Shown one piece after another: positions 1 through 10,525 of a DNA stretch of 64,000 nucleotides. The number at the start of each line of letters is the position of its first letter. Within the stretch, counting starts at the first letter, position 1. Below the pieces are notes generated by a model. It was not told the origin of the DNA and searched no databases. It saw only the letters and a program-made list of their open reading frames with translations. Both the position numbers and the translations under genes were made by a program. The DNA comes from Azolla caroliniana (taxonomy: Eukaryota; Polypodiophyta), in contig JBHGNT010000013.1 in the NCBI GenBank assembly GCA_043228905.1, positions 17,546,001 through 17,610,000 on the forward strand. Reading direction: 5' to 3'.

Positions 1-1110
1 AACGGCATCATAGAACCCCTCTTCTAATGGCCTGGTTGAAAGATATAGCAGGACACTAAGCGAGAGGGTGAGACACATGGTGTTGACAGCTAAACTCCCT
101 CGTGGCTTTTGGGGAGAGGTTATTTAAACTGCAGCATATGTATGCAATAGATTCCCTAGCACAGCATTGAAATGTGTGATCACTGAGGAGGTTTGGTCTA
201 GCAAACCAACCTCATATGTGTCTTTGGCTGTGATGTATTTGTGCACATTAGAAATGAGCTTAGAAATAAACTTAATACAAAGTCCATGAAGGGGATCTTC
301 CTTAAGTATAGTGAAGAGGATAAAATGGACTCTACGATACAACTACCTCAGCTTAAAATTTTGTATGCAGCCAGGACATTGTCTTTAATGAGGCTAAGCT
401 GCTCAAATCTTGTTGTCCCTCTAAGAAACATAGCAAAAAGGGTAGATTTCAGCATGACAAGCCAACCATTGGTGATGATAATGCGCCTCAATGAAACCAC
501 GAAAGGCTGAAAATCATGATAAGCCCTGGTAATATTGCCAGAAGATGATGGGCAGCCATTACATGAACCTTTAGGTCATGAGCAACCATGAAATGTATCT
601 TGAGGCCAATGAATAATGCTGAAAATGAGGCTGCAAATGATGGAGAACAGCCTAATGTCAAAGATATCGTGGTTCCTCGTGATGTAGATCTCATGCCTGA
701 TAATGTAGATCACTGGGTAAGGTCTACTAGATTAAAAGGAGGCCCTTACAGAGACATGATCCCTCCTTGCATTAGAATATGATGACTGATGAGGATGAAA
801 CCCTTACATTAAAGTGGCTTTATGTGAACAAATGAGCAAATGGGAGCTTTCAATGCAAGAAGAAACAAAAGCTTTGCAAGCAAACAATAATAGGAACTTG
901 GTTGAATTGCCCGAGGATAAGAATATTATTCCTCATAGGTGGGTGTATAAAATCAAGACTGTGGATGGAAACCCAAGTAAAATGCAGTCATTGTGTAATC
1001 TGTGGTGCCAACCCAGCTATCTGTGATTCCTTGATACACAATGGGAACATACCATTTCATTTATGTTGCCACAGAATGGCAAGGTTGTTTGAAAGGAATA
1101 GTGGGGATGA
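1..1110 (+). mobile_element. Degenerate Ty1/copia pol relic (integrase and start of RT)
   Basis: Near positions 30-330 the plus strand, with frame shifts and a few stops, reads as the C-terminal part of a copia integrase: NGLVERYSRTLSERVR, then TAKLPRGFWGEV, then NRFPSTAL. Around 840-985 a second piece reads WELSMQEETKALQ, then NRNLVELPEDKNIIP and RWVYKIKTVDG, which is the usual start of copia reverse transcriptase. No LTR, no full ORF and no RT active site are visible, so this is a broken fossil. It continues off the left edge. It lies downstream (in transcription) of the minus-strand glycosyltransferase-like exon at 2895-3485 and could sit in one of that gene's introns. Confidence 0.75.
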
Positions 1111-1863
1111 ATAATTTGTTTGTTCCTTTATTTTTGTGTCATACCAAGAGTACATATCAATTATTTCATTATGTAAGCATCTCATGCCATAGAGAGTCAT
1201 AGATGAAGGAGCACTACACACGTAGATATGGTTAGGCTAATGAAGAGGTCTCCCTCAAAAATCCTTTCATGAGACATAGATTCATAACATAATGCAAAGA
1301 TTAGCATAGACCAAGCATGTTCTAGCATTACTATGCAATCAAGTTGCATGTTAAATCTCACGACTCTTTGATAAGCATGTTCACTACATAATACCAAGGC
1401 TTCCATTTACTTGCGAGATCATTTTGATGAATATACTTAAGCTCATTAATTTTTGACAAGATATCATATGATACTCATGGTTGTTTAATTCATTGTCCAA
1501 TTTGACCTCTTTAGAGAACTTAGTGTAATCTAAGCGGTTATTGCATTGCGATGTGAAACGGGGCGGTTGGGCACAAGTGATGAGAGTGGTCGACTATGCA
1601 CACCTTGCCCTAAACAAGTTCGAAAGTTTCAGTATCACACTTTGATACAATGCTCTGCTTTTGATCATATTCAACCATGCTTTCCACACATCTTCAACCA
1701 AGCTCAATCCTTGCAAGAATTTCTCTCACAACCACAATGTGAACTCTCGATTGCAACATTCATTGGAAAAGTTCTTGAACATCGAGAGTCGCTACTCACT
1801 TTCACATATATCACATAAAATGTAATATTTTTGGTCTCATAGATCACATTTGACCTCCAAAGA

Positions 1864-1957
1864 CGATAATAGAATCTATCAAATCTATCTATCTCTCAAT
1901 ACAACAATAACGATAATAGAATCTATCAGATCTATCTATCTCTCAATACAACAATAA
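1864..1957. repeat. Two-copy tandem duplication, 47-bp unit
   Basis: The segment starting CGATAATAGAATCTATC at 1864 is repeated almost exactly from 1911, including the TCTATCTATCTCTCAATAC tail. No coding function is visible. Confidence 0.8.
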
Positions 1958-2014
1958 AACCACACAAGCTCATTAACAAACAACAATCACGACACCATTT
2001 CTACTAGTGCTACA

Positions 2015-2420
2015 AGTCAATCAAGGGATACACAAGTGGAATTTCCAACCAAGACATGGGAAAGGGGTTAAAACAAATCGACCAATAGAATTGTCATGCA
2101 CATAATGGACCATGATCTCCAACTCTTTTCATCAACAAATAAAGGCCATTATCTCCCACCATCATAGGTGCTTCCTTTGCTTAGAAGATGTAGTCAATCA
2201 CGGGCTACACAAGTGGGCTCCCCACTAGGACATTGCAAAGGGGTTACAACAAATCGAGCAATTGCAATTTGTTGTGCACATACGCCCCGGTTGTTGGATC
2301 AGGATCTCACAACCCTTGTCATCTACAAATAAAGGCCATTATCTCCAACCATCAAAAGTGTTTCCCTTGCTTTGAAGATCTCTTCATCCAAGATCAACCT
2401 ACGCTAGAAATCTTTTAGTT
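2015..2420 (+). mobile_element. LINE 3'-end relic, internally duplicated
   Basis: Positions 2233-2418 translate to GYNKSSNCN followed by HNPCHLQIKAIISNHQKCFP. This matches the last residues of the LINE ORF at 53619-55862 (GYNKGVTIDQ, then RHPCHRQIKAIISSHRRCFP). The same DNA is present twice in tandem: 2015-2191 and 2192 to about 2370, offset 177 bp, starting AGTCAATCAAGGGATACACA and AGTCAATCACGGGCTACACA. It is a short 3' fragment with no RT or endonuclease. Confidence 0.6.
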
Positions 2421-2540
2421 CCATAGGTCATATTTGACTTTCAAAGACAATAACAAAACCTCTCTATTTATCTATATGCCTCTAGGCTCATGTTCCTTAA
2501 AGAATTTGAACCGTAGGTCTCTACTATACGAGAATATGTT

Positions 2541-2852
2541 ATTCATTCATTATTGTATTAGATCTGGAAACCCTGACATGAACAAAATTTGAGGTTCGAT
2601 GCCTGTGTGTGCATGTAGAATTCTATATACTCACAACAACATTATTAATATGCACGTTATAGATCCAAAAAGACCTTCCAAAATCACCACTGAACATGTA
2701 TATTTTATTCATTCATTATTGTATTAGATCTGGATCAGCCATTGCCTGACATGAACAAAATTTGAAGTTCTATGCATGTGCGGGCATGTGGAATTCTACA
2801 TACTTACAAAACGTTATTAATATGCATTCTATAAATCCAAAGAGCATCCATA
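2541..2852. repeat. Two-copy tandem duplication, ~166-bp period
   Basis: ATTCATTCATTATTGTATTA begins at 2541 and again at 2707. Each is followed by a diverged copy containing CTGACATGAACAAAATTTGA and a TATTAATATGCA block. The second copy runs up to the end of the glycosyltransferase-like exon at 2895. Confidence 0.8.
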
Positions 2853-2894
2853 ATGATTATTTTTATGCAAAAAGCAATAAGATAGAGAACATAC

Positions 2895-3485
2895 TAGTGC
2901 AATATGTGGTGGGCGAAGGTAATTTTGTTGGGTCGTCCTTGACCTCGACATCATTTGCTTTTCTTGCAAAACACGTTCTTTGAACTTTGAGGGTTCAAAT
3001 CGCAATGCATACTCGGCTAAGTTTCTTTCTATATTTTCCATGGTAGTTGGGGTGCGATGGTATGCTATGTTTAATGGGAAATCTGACTGCCTCCACAGAA
3101 ACATGATTGAACCTTGAAGCAATACTTCGGCTAGCACACAACACACTAGCACCGAAATCAAGATGCTACATATACATGTTTTACCCTTCGTATTCCCACT
3201 TTCTCCATCAATTTTATTATTTTTGCTTGGTGTCACTGCCCTTGTATTTCGAATTGGAATTTGTCCACTTCCTTTGTGGACATCAACATCAATATCTTCC
3301 TTACCAAAACGATTTGTACCCTCCAGATCAATGTTAATCGGCCTACCTGTTGCTGGATATCTCTTGAATGGGTGCCCATTGCTTCTTCCCAATGTTACTG
3401 CATCAATTCGTCCAGAGGCTCCTCTTGGAATAAAAAATGCTTCTAAGTTTTCATCGTGATTATCACGAGGAATTGTTGTTGCCAT
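2895..3485 (-). CDS. First coding exon of a glycosyltransferase-like type II membrane protein (partial)
   Basis: ATG at 3485-3483 opens a 197-codon exon ending ...RPPHIAL just before a strong donor, GTATGT (2894-2889), in phase 0. The protein has a basic/polar cytosolic N-terminus of about 100 residues, one hydrophobic segment (about residues 102-130, CICSILISVLVCCVLAEVLL) and a stem ending in LRFEPSKFKER, then LRPPHIAL. From memory, this stem followed by a '(K)P.(L/I)ALV' strand resembles plant GT4-type glycosyltransferases of the At5g04480/At4g01210 group, where the next exon would begin V-FGDLL. The catalytic domain is not seen in the remaining 2.9 kb, so it lies off the window or is lost. 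A 5'UTR intron is plausible: donor GTATGG at 3716-3711, acceptor TTTATGCAG ending at 3628. The exon call is firm; the family assignment is tentative. Confidence 0.5.
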
Positions 3486-4019
3486 TGCCAGATGATTGGA
3501 TTATTTATTTGAATTTAAACATAAATTGTGCTCATATAGACAGAATAATATGCCGCTGAGAAACTTCATGTGAGATAAAAATGCATCAAAGGCTGGCATT
3601 TAAGGTTCGCTTTCAAATGAATATACTCTGCATAAAGCAAGATAATATCATCATATATGACCTCATAGATGATGATGGTAAGAAAAATAATTTCGGGTTC
3701 ACCTAAGTAACCATACCTCGTAATTTATCTTGTTGAGTAGCAGACAATTTTCTACCACAAAAACCACGCCCGGAAACGGCCCATTTTCCACTGAGCAATG
3801 GAATCAACGAATCTGAATCTAGAATCTGCTTGAAATGATATCAACAACCATACAATCTGCGGGCGATGTGTCCGAATCTAGAATCTAGAATCTGAAGCTT
3901 GAGCCTACAATTCTCACAGATCTGGCATGAGAGCCTGATGGCGGAGGTCTTTTTACTCTGTGGGTCTTCAGAGTTAGATCCAAAATGAATAAAATAAGCA
4001 GAAGAAATATGTACTGTGG

Positions 4020-4022
<3 letters not shown>

Positions 4023-4078
<56 letters not shown>
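4023..4078. repeat. (GA)n microsatellite
   Basis: An uninterrupted run of about 28 GA units lies about 0.55 kb upstream of the start codon of the minus-strand gene at 2895-3485, in its likely promoter or 5' leader. Confidence 0.95.
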
Positions 4079-4080
<2 letters not shown>

Positions 4081-6112
4081 CTTTGGAGAGCCTTGAGTGA
4101 GAGTGTTTTGAGTGTTTGTGTTTTTAAAGGGGGGGCAGGGGAAGGATATTATAAACAAAACAAAGAAGAAGAAGTAGAATTATTTTATTTATTTTTTTAT
4201 TTTATTTTATTTATTTATTTATTACTACTACTTTGGGAGGTGGATGTCTTCATTTTCTGGTTTTGTTCAGGTTCATATGGTGGGTAAGTGGGTGGGTATT
4301 TTACCGAGTCCGTCCTCTACTTGTCAAGGGACTCGATATAGAGTTCATCTCGAAAGAGACAGAAACCTGCTCCCCTCCACTAACCCCCCCATGAGATATA
4401 TGGTGGTGTTCTACAACGCAAATGACCCGACAACACAATTCCCGAAGTTCGATCAAAAGACTGGAAGCTTATCCTCCTCTCTGTCTGCGTCGCTTTCTTA
4501 TATGGCATTGTGTTCCCAATTTTATCCTGCCACGTTTTGGACAGATACGTGTATGCGGTGTTGATGATAATTTGAGCCTAGTCTTCGTCCATCCATGTGA
4601 CTCGATGAATACAATTTTGGGTGGCTCGAAATTTACTTCTTCCAACACCTTTCTTTTATCTTGATTGTATTATTGTCCTTGAAAGAGTCTTTATGGAAGC
4701 CTCTAGTGCTTCCCAATGATAGCTCTTATATGTGTGTTTTATGGAGATGGACGCCTTCTTCTATTTGACATGTGGAGAAAGAGATAGATGTGGCCATAAT
4801 TGGTTATCATTAAATGCATTGTTGGATCTCATGGTCCCTATATATATGAAATTGATGCAAGTGAACCTTGAAAGGAGTAATAACAAAACCTCAATAAGTA
4901 CGATGCACACCATGGATGTTTTACATAAGGAGGTTTCATGTATATGGCACATTACTTGATGTATACAACGATAGCACTTAGTTTTGGATGTAGGATGACA
5001 ATCTCCTTTTTTTCATTCTATGCCTTTGGTGATGGCTTACAAATGCAATCATGTTTTTCCTATATCGTGGAGTATGCTTAATGTTGAACATAATTTGTGT
5101 AGTTTCCAAAGTCCTTTCGTTTTTGTATGTAGCTATATATACGCATCATTCTAGGCAAATTGTGCTTCCCTTTTAAGTGGGTTTAGGGAGCTACAACTTC
5201 ACCCAACTTAATTTTATCAAAGGTTGTGTTTGATTGACAACCTCCAAGTGTCAGAGCATGCAAATACAATCATGGGATCGGGAGTATGAGAAATGGGTTG
5301 TTGTTCGATGGTCTCCCACAGAGTGCCACACGCAAAGAAAGAAATGTCAAGCTTGAAAGGACATTCGATATGGCAAGTGTCCCCCAAACTAAGCTCCGCA
5401 AAGTGCACTATCATGATTAAAGGAGTTTCGGTCGTTGTCACTCGATTAAGTCATACTAACACTTGCGAAGGGTTTTAGGGTCTGTTTATACCACAATACT
5501 TTAGAGAGATGGGTATGCCGGACATTTGTGGAGATCCATGAGGCTGGCCGGGGCAAATTGATATGCTCCCCATGCCCATGTGGAAGTGATATGTACATAT
5601 GTATGTATATGATGGATGAACCAAAGTCAATGAGAGCTTGGCTCGGTAGCCTCTTTGCTTGCAACTCTGAGTAAAACCCCCATAGCCCAAAATATAAACA
5701 CTTGGCCTAAACCATACACCCCGGGGGTATGGAACAGATAAATAAGTGGAGAGATGGAACCCTGAAATGTCTCAGAATCGGACATGGAAGTTGAAATTTC
5801 AATGGATTTGGGTTTCTTGATTCCCCAAGAAGACGGTGTCGGAGTAGTAGTAGTAGTAGGAGGAAGCGAAGAAGAAACCTCCCAAACCAGAATAGAGAAA
5901 TTGGAGTTAACTACGACGAGGGAACCAAGCAATGTTATATGGATGATAATGATGATTGAAGATTATTCGGGAACAGAGCAATGCGATATTTATCAGATGT
6001 ATCAAAGATCTACCTCACATTATCGATAATCTGATTTTTCTTCATATTCATGTTTTGGGTAGAGAGGATCGAATATCTTGAAACGGATCATAAAAAAGTT
6101 TGGGATTCCATT
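4079..6112. other. Intergenic, no gene recognised
   Basis: The segment holds only short open frames with no recognisable motif, AT-rich runs (TTTATTTATT at 4190-4225) and simple repeats such as AGTAGTAGTAG near 5845. It separates the minus-strand glycosyltransferase-like exon from the plus-strand PPR gene, so promoters for both probably lie here. None can be pinpointed. Confidence 0.5.
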
Positions 6113-6287
6113 ACCACATAGGAATCATTGCTTTTGGAGTGCCTTGATCTCATGGAGATCTTTGCCCTCAGTGATTGCACTTATTGCATTCAAACAATTC
6201 CATTTGGACTGCCCTTATCACATAGAGGTCATTGCTCTTTGTGAATGTACTTATCACATAGGAATAACTGCTCCTGGAATGCCCCTT
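6113..6287 (+). repeat. Degenerate ~35-bp tandem repeat, five units
   Basis: Units start at 6113, 6147, 6183, 6217 and 6253 (lengths 34, 36, 34, 36, 35). Each opens with a form of ATCACATAGGAATCATTGCT and ends TGCCCTT or TGCACTT. The last unit contains the first ATG of the downstream PPR frame (6279). Copies 4 and 5 are the most alike. The array lies at the 5' end of the PPR reading frame, which stays open through it back to at least 6078 but has no upstream ATG. Confidence 0.75.
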
Positions 6288-8597
6288 CTCACAAGTTATG
6301 TCAAAAGAAAGCTACCCCAACATGCTCTTGACCTTTACCTCCGGAAGAGAACTGAGAACTCTTTTCATCTTAATGAGCACGATTCTGTGGCTTTGCTCAA
6401 AGCTTGCTCTCAGCTACAAGATATGGAGCATGGTATGGAAATACATGCAGAAGTTGCAAGGAGTGGATTGCTCGAGAAGAAGGGTCTTTTTATAGGAAGC
6501 ACTTTGATTCATATGTACGCTCAATGTGATTCTCTTGTGAAAGCACGAGAAGTATTCTTCAGTCGCCGTTTCCAAGATATTGTAGGTTGGAATGCACTTA
6601 TTTCATCTTATGCAAACCATAACCATCCGAAAGAGGCTCTTGAGTATTTTAATCTTATGCAAAGCAAAGGTATATCTCCAGATGGTGTGACTTATGTTTC
6701 TGTCCTTAAAGCTTGTTTTAAACTTAAATACATCGACAAGATCCATTCCATACATGATGAGATTTCCCGAAAAGGATGCTTTAATAGAAACCTTTATATT
6801 GGTAGTACTTTGGTAAATATCTATGCTAAATGTGGTCTTCTTGCAAAAGCGCAAGAAGTGTTTGAGAATCTTCCGAGTAGAAACGTGATTATTTGGAATG
6901 CATTACTAACTGCGTATGTTGAATATGAGCTCTTCAAGGATGCACTTGAGGGATACCAAAAGATGCAATTGGAGCATATCTCTCCGGATGCCGTTACCTA
7001 TGTTTGTGTTTTGAAATCTTTCTGTAACATGGGTATGGTTGAGAAAGCCCAAGAATTGCATATTGAGATTGTAAGGAAGGGTCTTCTTCTCCCAAACCCT
7101 TTCCTGGCTAGTGCTCTGATAGATATGTATGTGAAAGTCAGATTGCTTGCGAATGCAAGAGAAGTATTTAATATGCTACAAGACCCAAATGTTGTTGTTT
7201 GGACTGCACTTATTGTAGGATATGTTGAACATGGAAAAAGTGAGGAAGCACTCGATTTGTTTGAACAAATGAAACATAGAAGGGTCTCTCCAGATGCGGC
7301 AGCGTATATTTATTGCTTAAAAGCGTGTGCTGATATTGGGGCTATAGAGAAGGGGCAGGATATACATTTCGACGTTGAAAGAGAGGGGCTTATTGGAACA
7401 GATATTGTCATTGGAAACGCTCTAGTTTATATGTATGCGAGGTTTGGATTACTTTCACAAGCGCAAGTAGTGTTTGACAAGCTTCCATTGCGAAATGTTG
7501 TTACCTGGACCACTCTGATTTCGGGATATATTGATTATGGTTATGCTTTGGAAGTGCTTGCATGCTTTGAGCTCATGCAATGTGAGGGCACATATCCGAA
7601 TATTATTACTTACATGTGTAGCTTGAAAGCTTGTGGCTATGTAGGAGCAATGGATAGAGGCGAGCAAATATATGAAAAGATTGAAAAAGAAGGGTTACTT
7701 GGCACTGATATCATGCTCGGAAACACGTTGGTAAATATGTATGCCAAATGTGGCTTAGTGTACAGTGCAGTGAAAGTGTTCGATAAGCTTCCAAGGAGAG
7801 ACCGAGTATCATGGAACACGTTGATTGGAGGATTCACACAACATGAGTATGGTCATGAAGCACTTAAGTATCTTGAAAAGATGCAACTAGAGGGTTTCTT
7901 TCCCGATGCAGTAACTTATGCTTGCAGCTTGAAGGCTTGTAGTTGTATAGGAGCCAGAATGAAAGCTTGGGAAATACATAGCGAGATTGCCCAAGCAGGT
8001 CTATTGGAGGATAACGTTATTGTTGGCAGTGCTTTGGTTGATATGTATGCTAAGTGCGGTTCCATTTCTACTGCTCAAGAAGTACTTAACAAACTTCCAA
8101 TCCAAGATATTGTCTCATGGAATTCTCTCCTTGTAGGATACGCTCAGCTCGGAGAATGTGATAATGTTTTCCAGACATTTGAGAACATGCTAGCTGAATC
8201 GCTAAAGCCAGATCTTGTAACGTTCATCATTGTTCTTAATGCATGTAGTCGGACAGGTCTTTGTCATAAGAGCCAAACTTACTTTCAAGCTATGAGTAGA
8301 GATTATGGCATCAATCCGACCCTTCAACATCATGGTTGTATGATTGATCTATTTGGTCGCTGGGGACAAGTTGACGAGGCGATAATCATGATCAAGAGAA
8401 TGCCATTTTGTGCAAATCTTGCTATATGGAATACTGTGTTGGGTGCATGTAGGAATTTAGGAAAGGAAGGACTTGGAAAGGAAGCATTTGTAAATGCCAT
8501 CAAGCTAGATGATGGTGATTCTGCGGCGTATGTATTGATGTCTCACATCTTTGCCTTTTCAAGTAGTTCTAATATACATGAAGGTATCAGTTTATGA
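6279..8597 (+). CDS. PLS-class pentatricopeptide repeat protein (772 aa), intronless
   Basis: The protein is a run of PPR helical hairpins in P-L-S order, the class that binds single-stranded RNA in mitochondria or plastids, mainly for C-to-U editing or processing. L motifs read VLKACFKLKYIDK and SLKACGYVGAMDRGEQIYEK. S motifs read NTLVNMYAKCGLVYSAVKVF. P motifs read RVSWNTLIGGFTQHEYGHEA. It ends with an E1-like region (YFQAMSRDYGINPTLQHHGC, then CMIDLFGRWGQVDEAI and LGACRNLGKEG) and stops soon after AAYVLMSHIF, so no complete E2 and no DYW deaminase is present. The frame is open upstream to 6078, but 6078 is TTG and 6279 is the first ATG, so I start there; an upstream exon supplying a transit peptide is possible. 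If it edits RNA, a separate deaminase would be needed. Confidence 0.85.
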   Translation: MPLLTSYVKRKLPQHALDLYLRKRTENSFHLNEHDSVALLKACSQLQDMEHGMEIHAEVARSGLLEKKGLFIGSTLIHMYAQCDSLVKAREVFFSRRFQDIVGWNALISSYANHNHPKEALEYFNLMQSKGISPDGVTYVSVLKACFKLKYIDKIHSIHDEISRKGCFNRNLYIGSTLVNIYAKCGLLAKAQEVFENLPSRNVIIWNALLTAYVEYELFKDALEGYQKMQLEHISPDAVTYVCVLKSFCNMGMVEKAQELHIEIVRKGLLLPNPFLASALIDMYVKVRLLANAREVFNMLQDPNVVVWTALIVGYVEHGKSEEALDLFEQMKHRRVSPDAAAYIYCLKACADIGAIEKGQDIHFDVEREGLIGTDIVIGNALVYMYARFGLLSQAQVVFDKLPLRNVVTWTTLISGYIDYGYALEVLACFELMQCEGTYPNIITYMCSLKACGYVGAMDRGEQIYEKIEKEGLLGTDIMLGNTLVNMYAKCGLVYSAVKVFDKLPRRDRVSWNTLIGGFTQHEYGHEALKYLEKMQLEGFFPDAVTYACSLKACSCIGARMKAWEIHSEIAQAGLLEDNVIVGSALVDMYAKCGSISTAQEVLNKLPIQDIVSWNSLLVGYAQLGECDNVFQTFENMLAESLKPDLVTFIIVLNACSRTGLCHKSQTYFQAMSRDYGINPTLQHHGCMIDLFGRWGQVDEAIIMIKRMPFCANLAIWNTVLGACRNLGKEGLGKEAFVNAIKLDDGDSAAYVLMSHIFAFSSSSNIHEGISL

Positions 8598-10389
8598 GTG
8601 TAAGACACCGAATCCTAAATGTGCCCCAAAGTCATTGCATGGTGGAAGTAGAACCTTGTCCCCTTCGGTTGCAGCTTTATATCATGGATGAAGAAAGTAA
8701 TCCTGGAGCCATCCAATATGTAAGACGTGAAGAATACAATGCAAATATTTACCTTCCATGAAAACACCATAAATTTGGATGGCTTGATATTCCATCATCG
8801 AAGGAAAATTAATATTCAGATAATGAAAATGTACCATAACAACTCGTGATGCTTCTCAATACTCAAGCTCAAGCTTCGAGTGAGTGTTACATGAATCTTT
8901 GTGCCATTACTCAAAATGCTATGCTTCTTGAAGGCGTGTGTAAATGTTACATGTACATACATTTATATATGGGCACAAACACTCCGCATCGGTATTCCAT
9001 CTGCATAAAGAGTGCAACCAGAATAGCTAATCCATGTAACAAGTGTCCCAGGATGTCCACTTTGGATGTTGATTTTAGTTGTATCGGAGGAGATTTGGAA
9101 AATAATATCATGACATCATAAGATTGGCATGGCATTGATGGATTACCAACTAGCCCAAGATGTCTTTCCCCACCATGTATATGTAAAAATCTATGGTGTA
9201 GAAGCACATTCTTTTTGCAAGGAAAATGAACTTGACAGGTACAATATAGATCTAATCACTAGAACTAGTATGAAGTGAAAGGAATCAAGACGTAGAAGTA
9301 GAATAGGCTCTTTGAAATTTAATTTTGAAAGCATTTACCAGGAGCTATAATGACTTGTGATTTTACTATAGACCTTTCAATGTAACTTGGGGAAATCATT
9401 GCAGTTGTAAGCTTCAACGTTAGGACTTCAACTTCTAATTTCTATTTGCAAAGAAAACTAAGAAACAAATACCGATTTAACATATGTGCACGTAAGATAC
9501 TTCCACAAACATGGTTGATTGGGAAGATTCTAGCAAAAGAAAAGCAAGAAATATTGGTACATGACTTGTGTTGAGAAGATCATAGGGAAGAAACTGTCCA
9601 TATTTTTGAAATATGGTCCTCAATTTGTGCATGCATATGAAAGGATTCAGTATTATAATTTGCATATTGAGTAATGTCAAATCTGCAACAACACAAATGA
9701 ATAGGCATGCCACTTTGCAAAATGGCAAAAGAAAAAAAGACACAACAATGAACTGTATTTTAAGTTTTTTAAACTCAAATCTAGGGTTGCATCAACCTAT
9801 ACTTGGTGAACATATGTTTGTAAAGGGGATATCTTGTTGACTACGTTATAAGTGGGAAAGATTGCCCTATCAAACCGGAATATGTGTTTGCCAATTGCCT
9901 ACATGATTAAGGATTGGACCACAATTCTCGCAACTAGCATTGACAAATTTGAGAGGCTTGTTTGTAATCATGCAACCCCTATCTATGTGCACTAGTTATG
10001 ACCTACAATAAGGTATGAATGTAGAACCTTTAAGAAATTAGAATCACCCCAAGGCAATAAAGGTCAAAGAAGGTTAGAAGATCAACAAAAGAAGATCAGA
10101 TTAAGTGGAATCATTCTTTTTCTTCCTCAGGGGCATTTGCAGGAAATAGAGAAAACTGCAGAGAAGCAGTTCTTTCCAATGGATGTGGATATGGATATAT
10201 ACATACATATACATATGCTTATGAGAGACAGCATTCATTCTTCTAATTCCAAGCCAGGATATGTGCATGCGTATGAGAGAGAGCATTCATTCTTCTAATT
10301 CCAAGCGGGGTAAGCCTGAACTGTGAATTGATACTCTCTGTTAGGTTAAATCAATTGTGTGCATATAACCACAGGGAAGACAGGTACAG
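8598..10389. other. Spacer between the two PPR genes
   Basis: No gene or TE is recognised. The open frames are short and have no motif. Near 10221 and 10272 a 34-bp piece (ATGAGAGACAGCATTCATTC and following) is repeated with an offset of about 51 bp. The 3' end of the first PPR transcript and the promoter of the second must lie here. Confidence 0.5.
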
Positions 10390-10490
10390 TGAAAACGAAG
10401 ACAGAGACATATAGACATAGACAGATACCTAAACATACAGACGTAGACATAGGCATTATATGCATAGACATATAGACATATAGACAGAAT
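10390..10490. repeat. AGACATA-type simple repeat in the PPR 5' leader
   Basis: Irregular AGACATATAGACATAGACAG units continue to within about 35 bp of the second PPR start codon. They are probably part of its 5' leader. Confidence 0.7.
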
Positions 10491-10525
10491 GACGGGCTAC
10501 CATATTGTATTTTCTTGTCAAGAAG

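Noticed and set aside
6078-6278. Extended N-terminus of the first PPR gene (67 codons upstream of Met 6279)
   Set aside because: The frame is open but starts with TTG and is made of the ~35-bp tandem repeat. No ATG supports it, so it was not included in the CDS.
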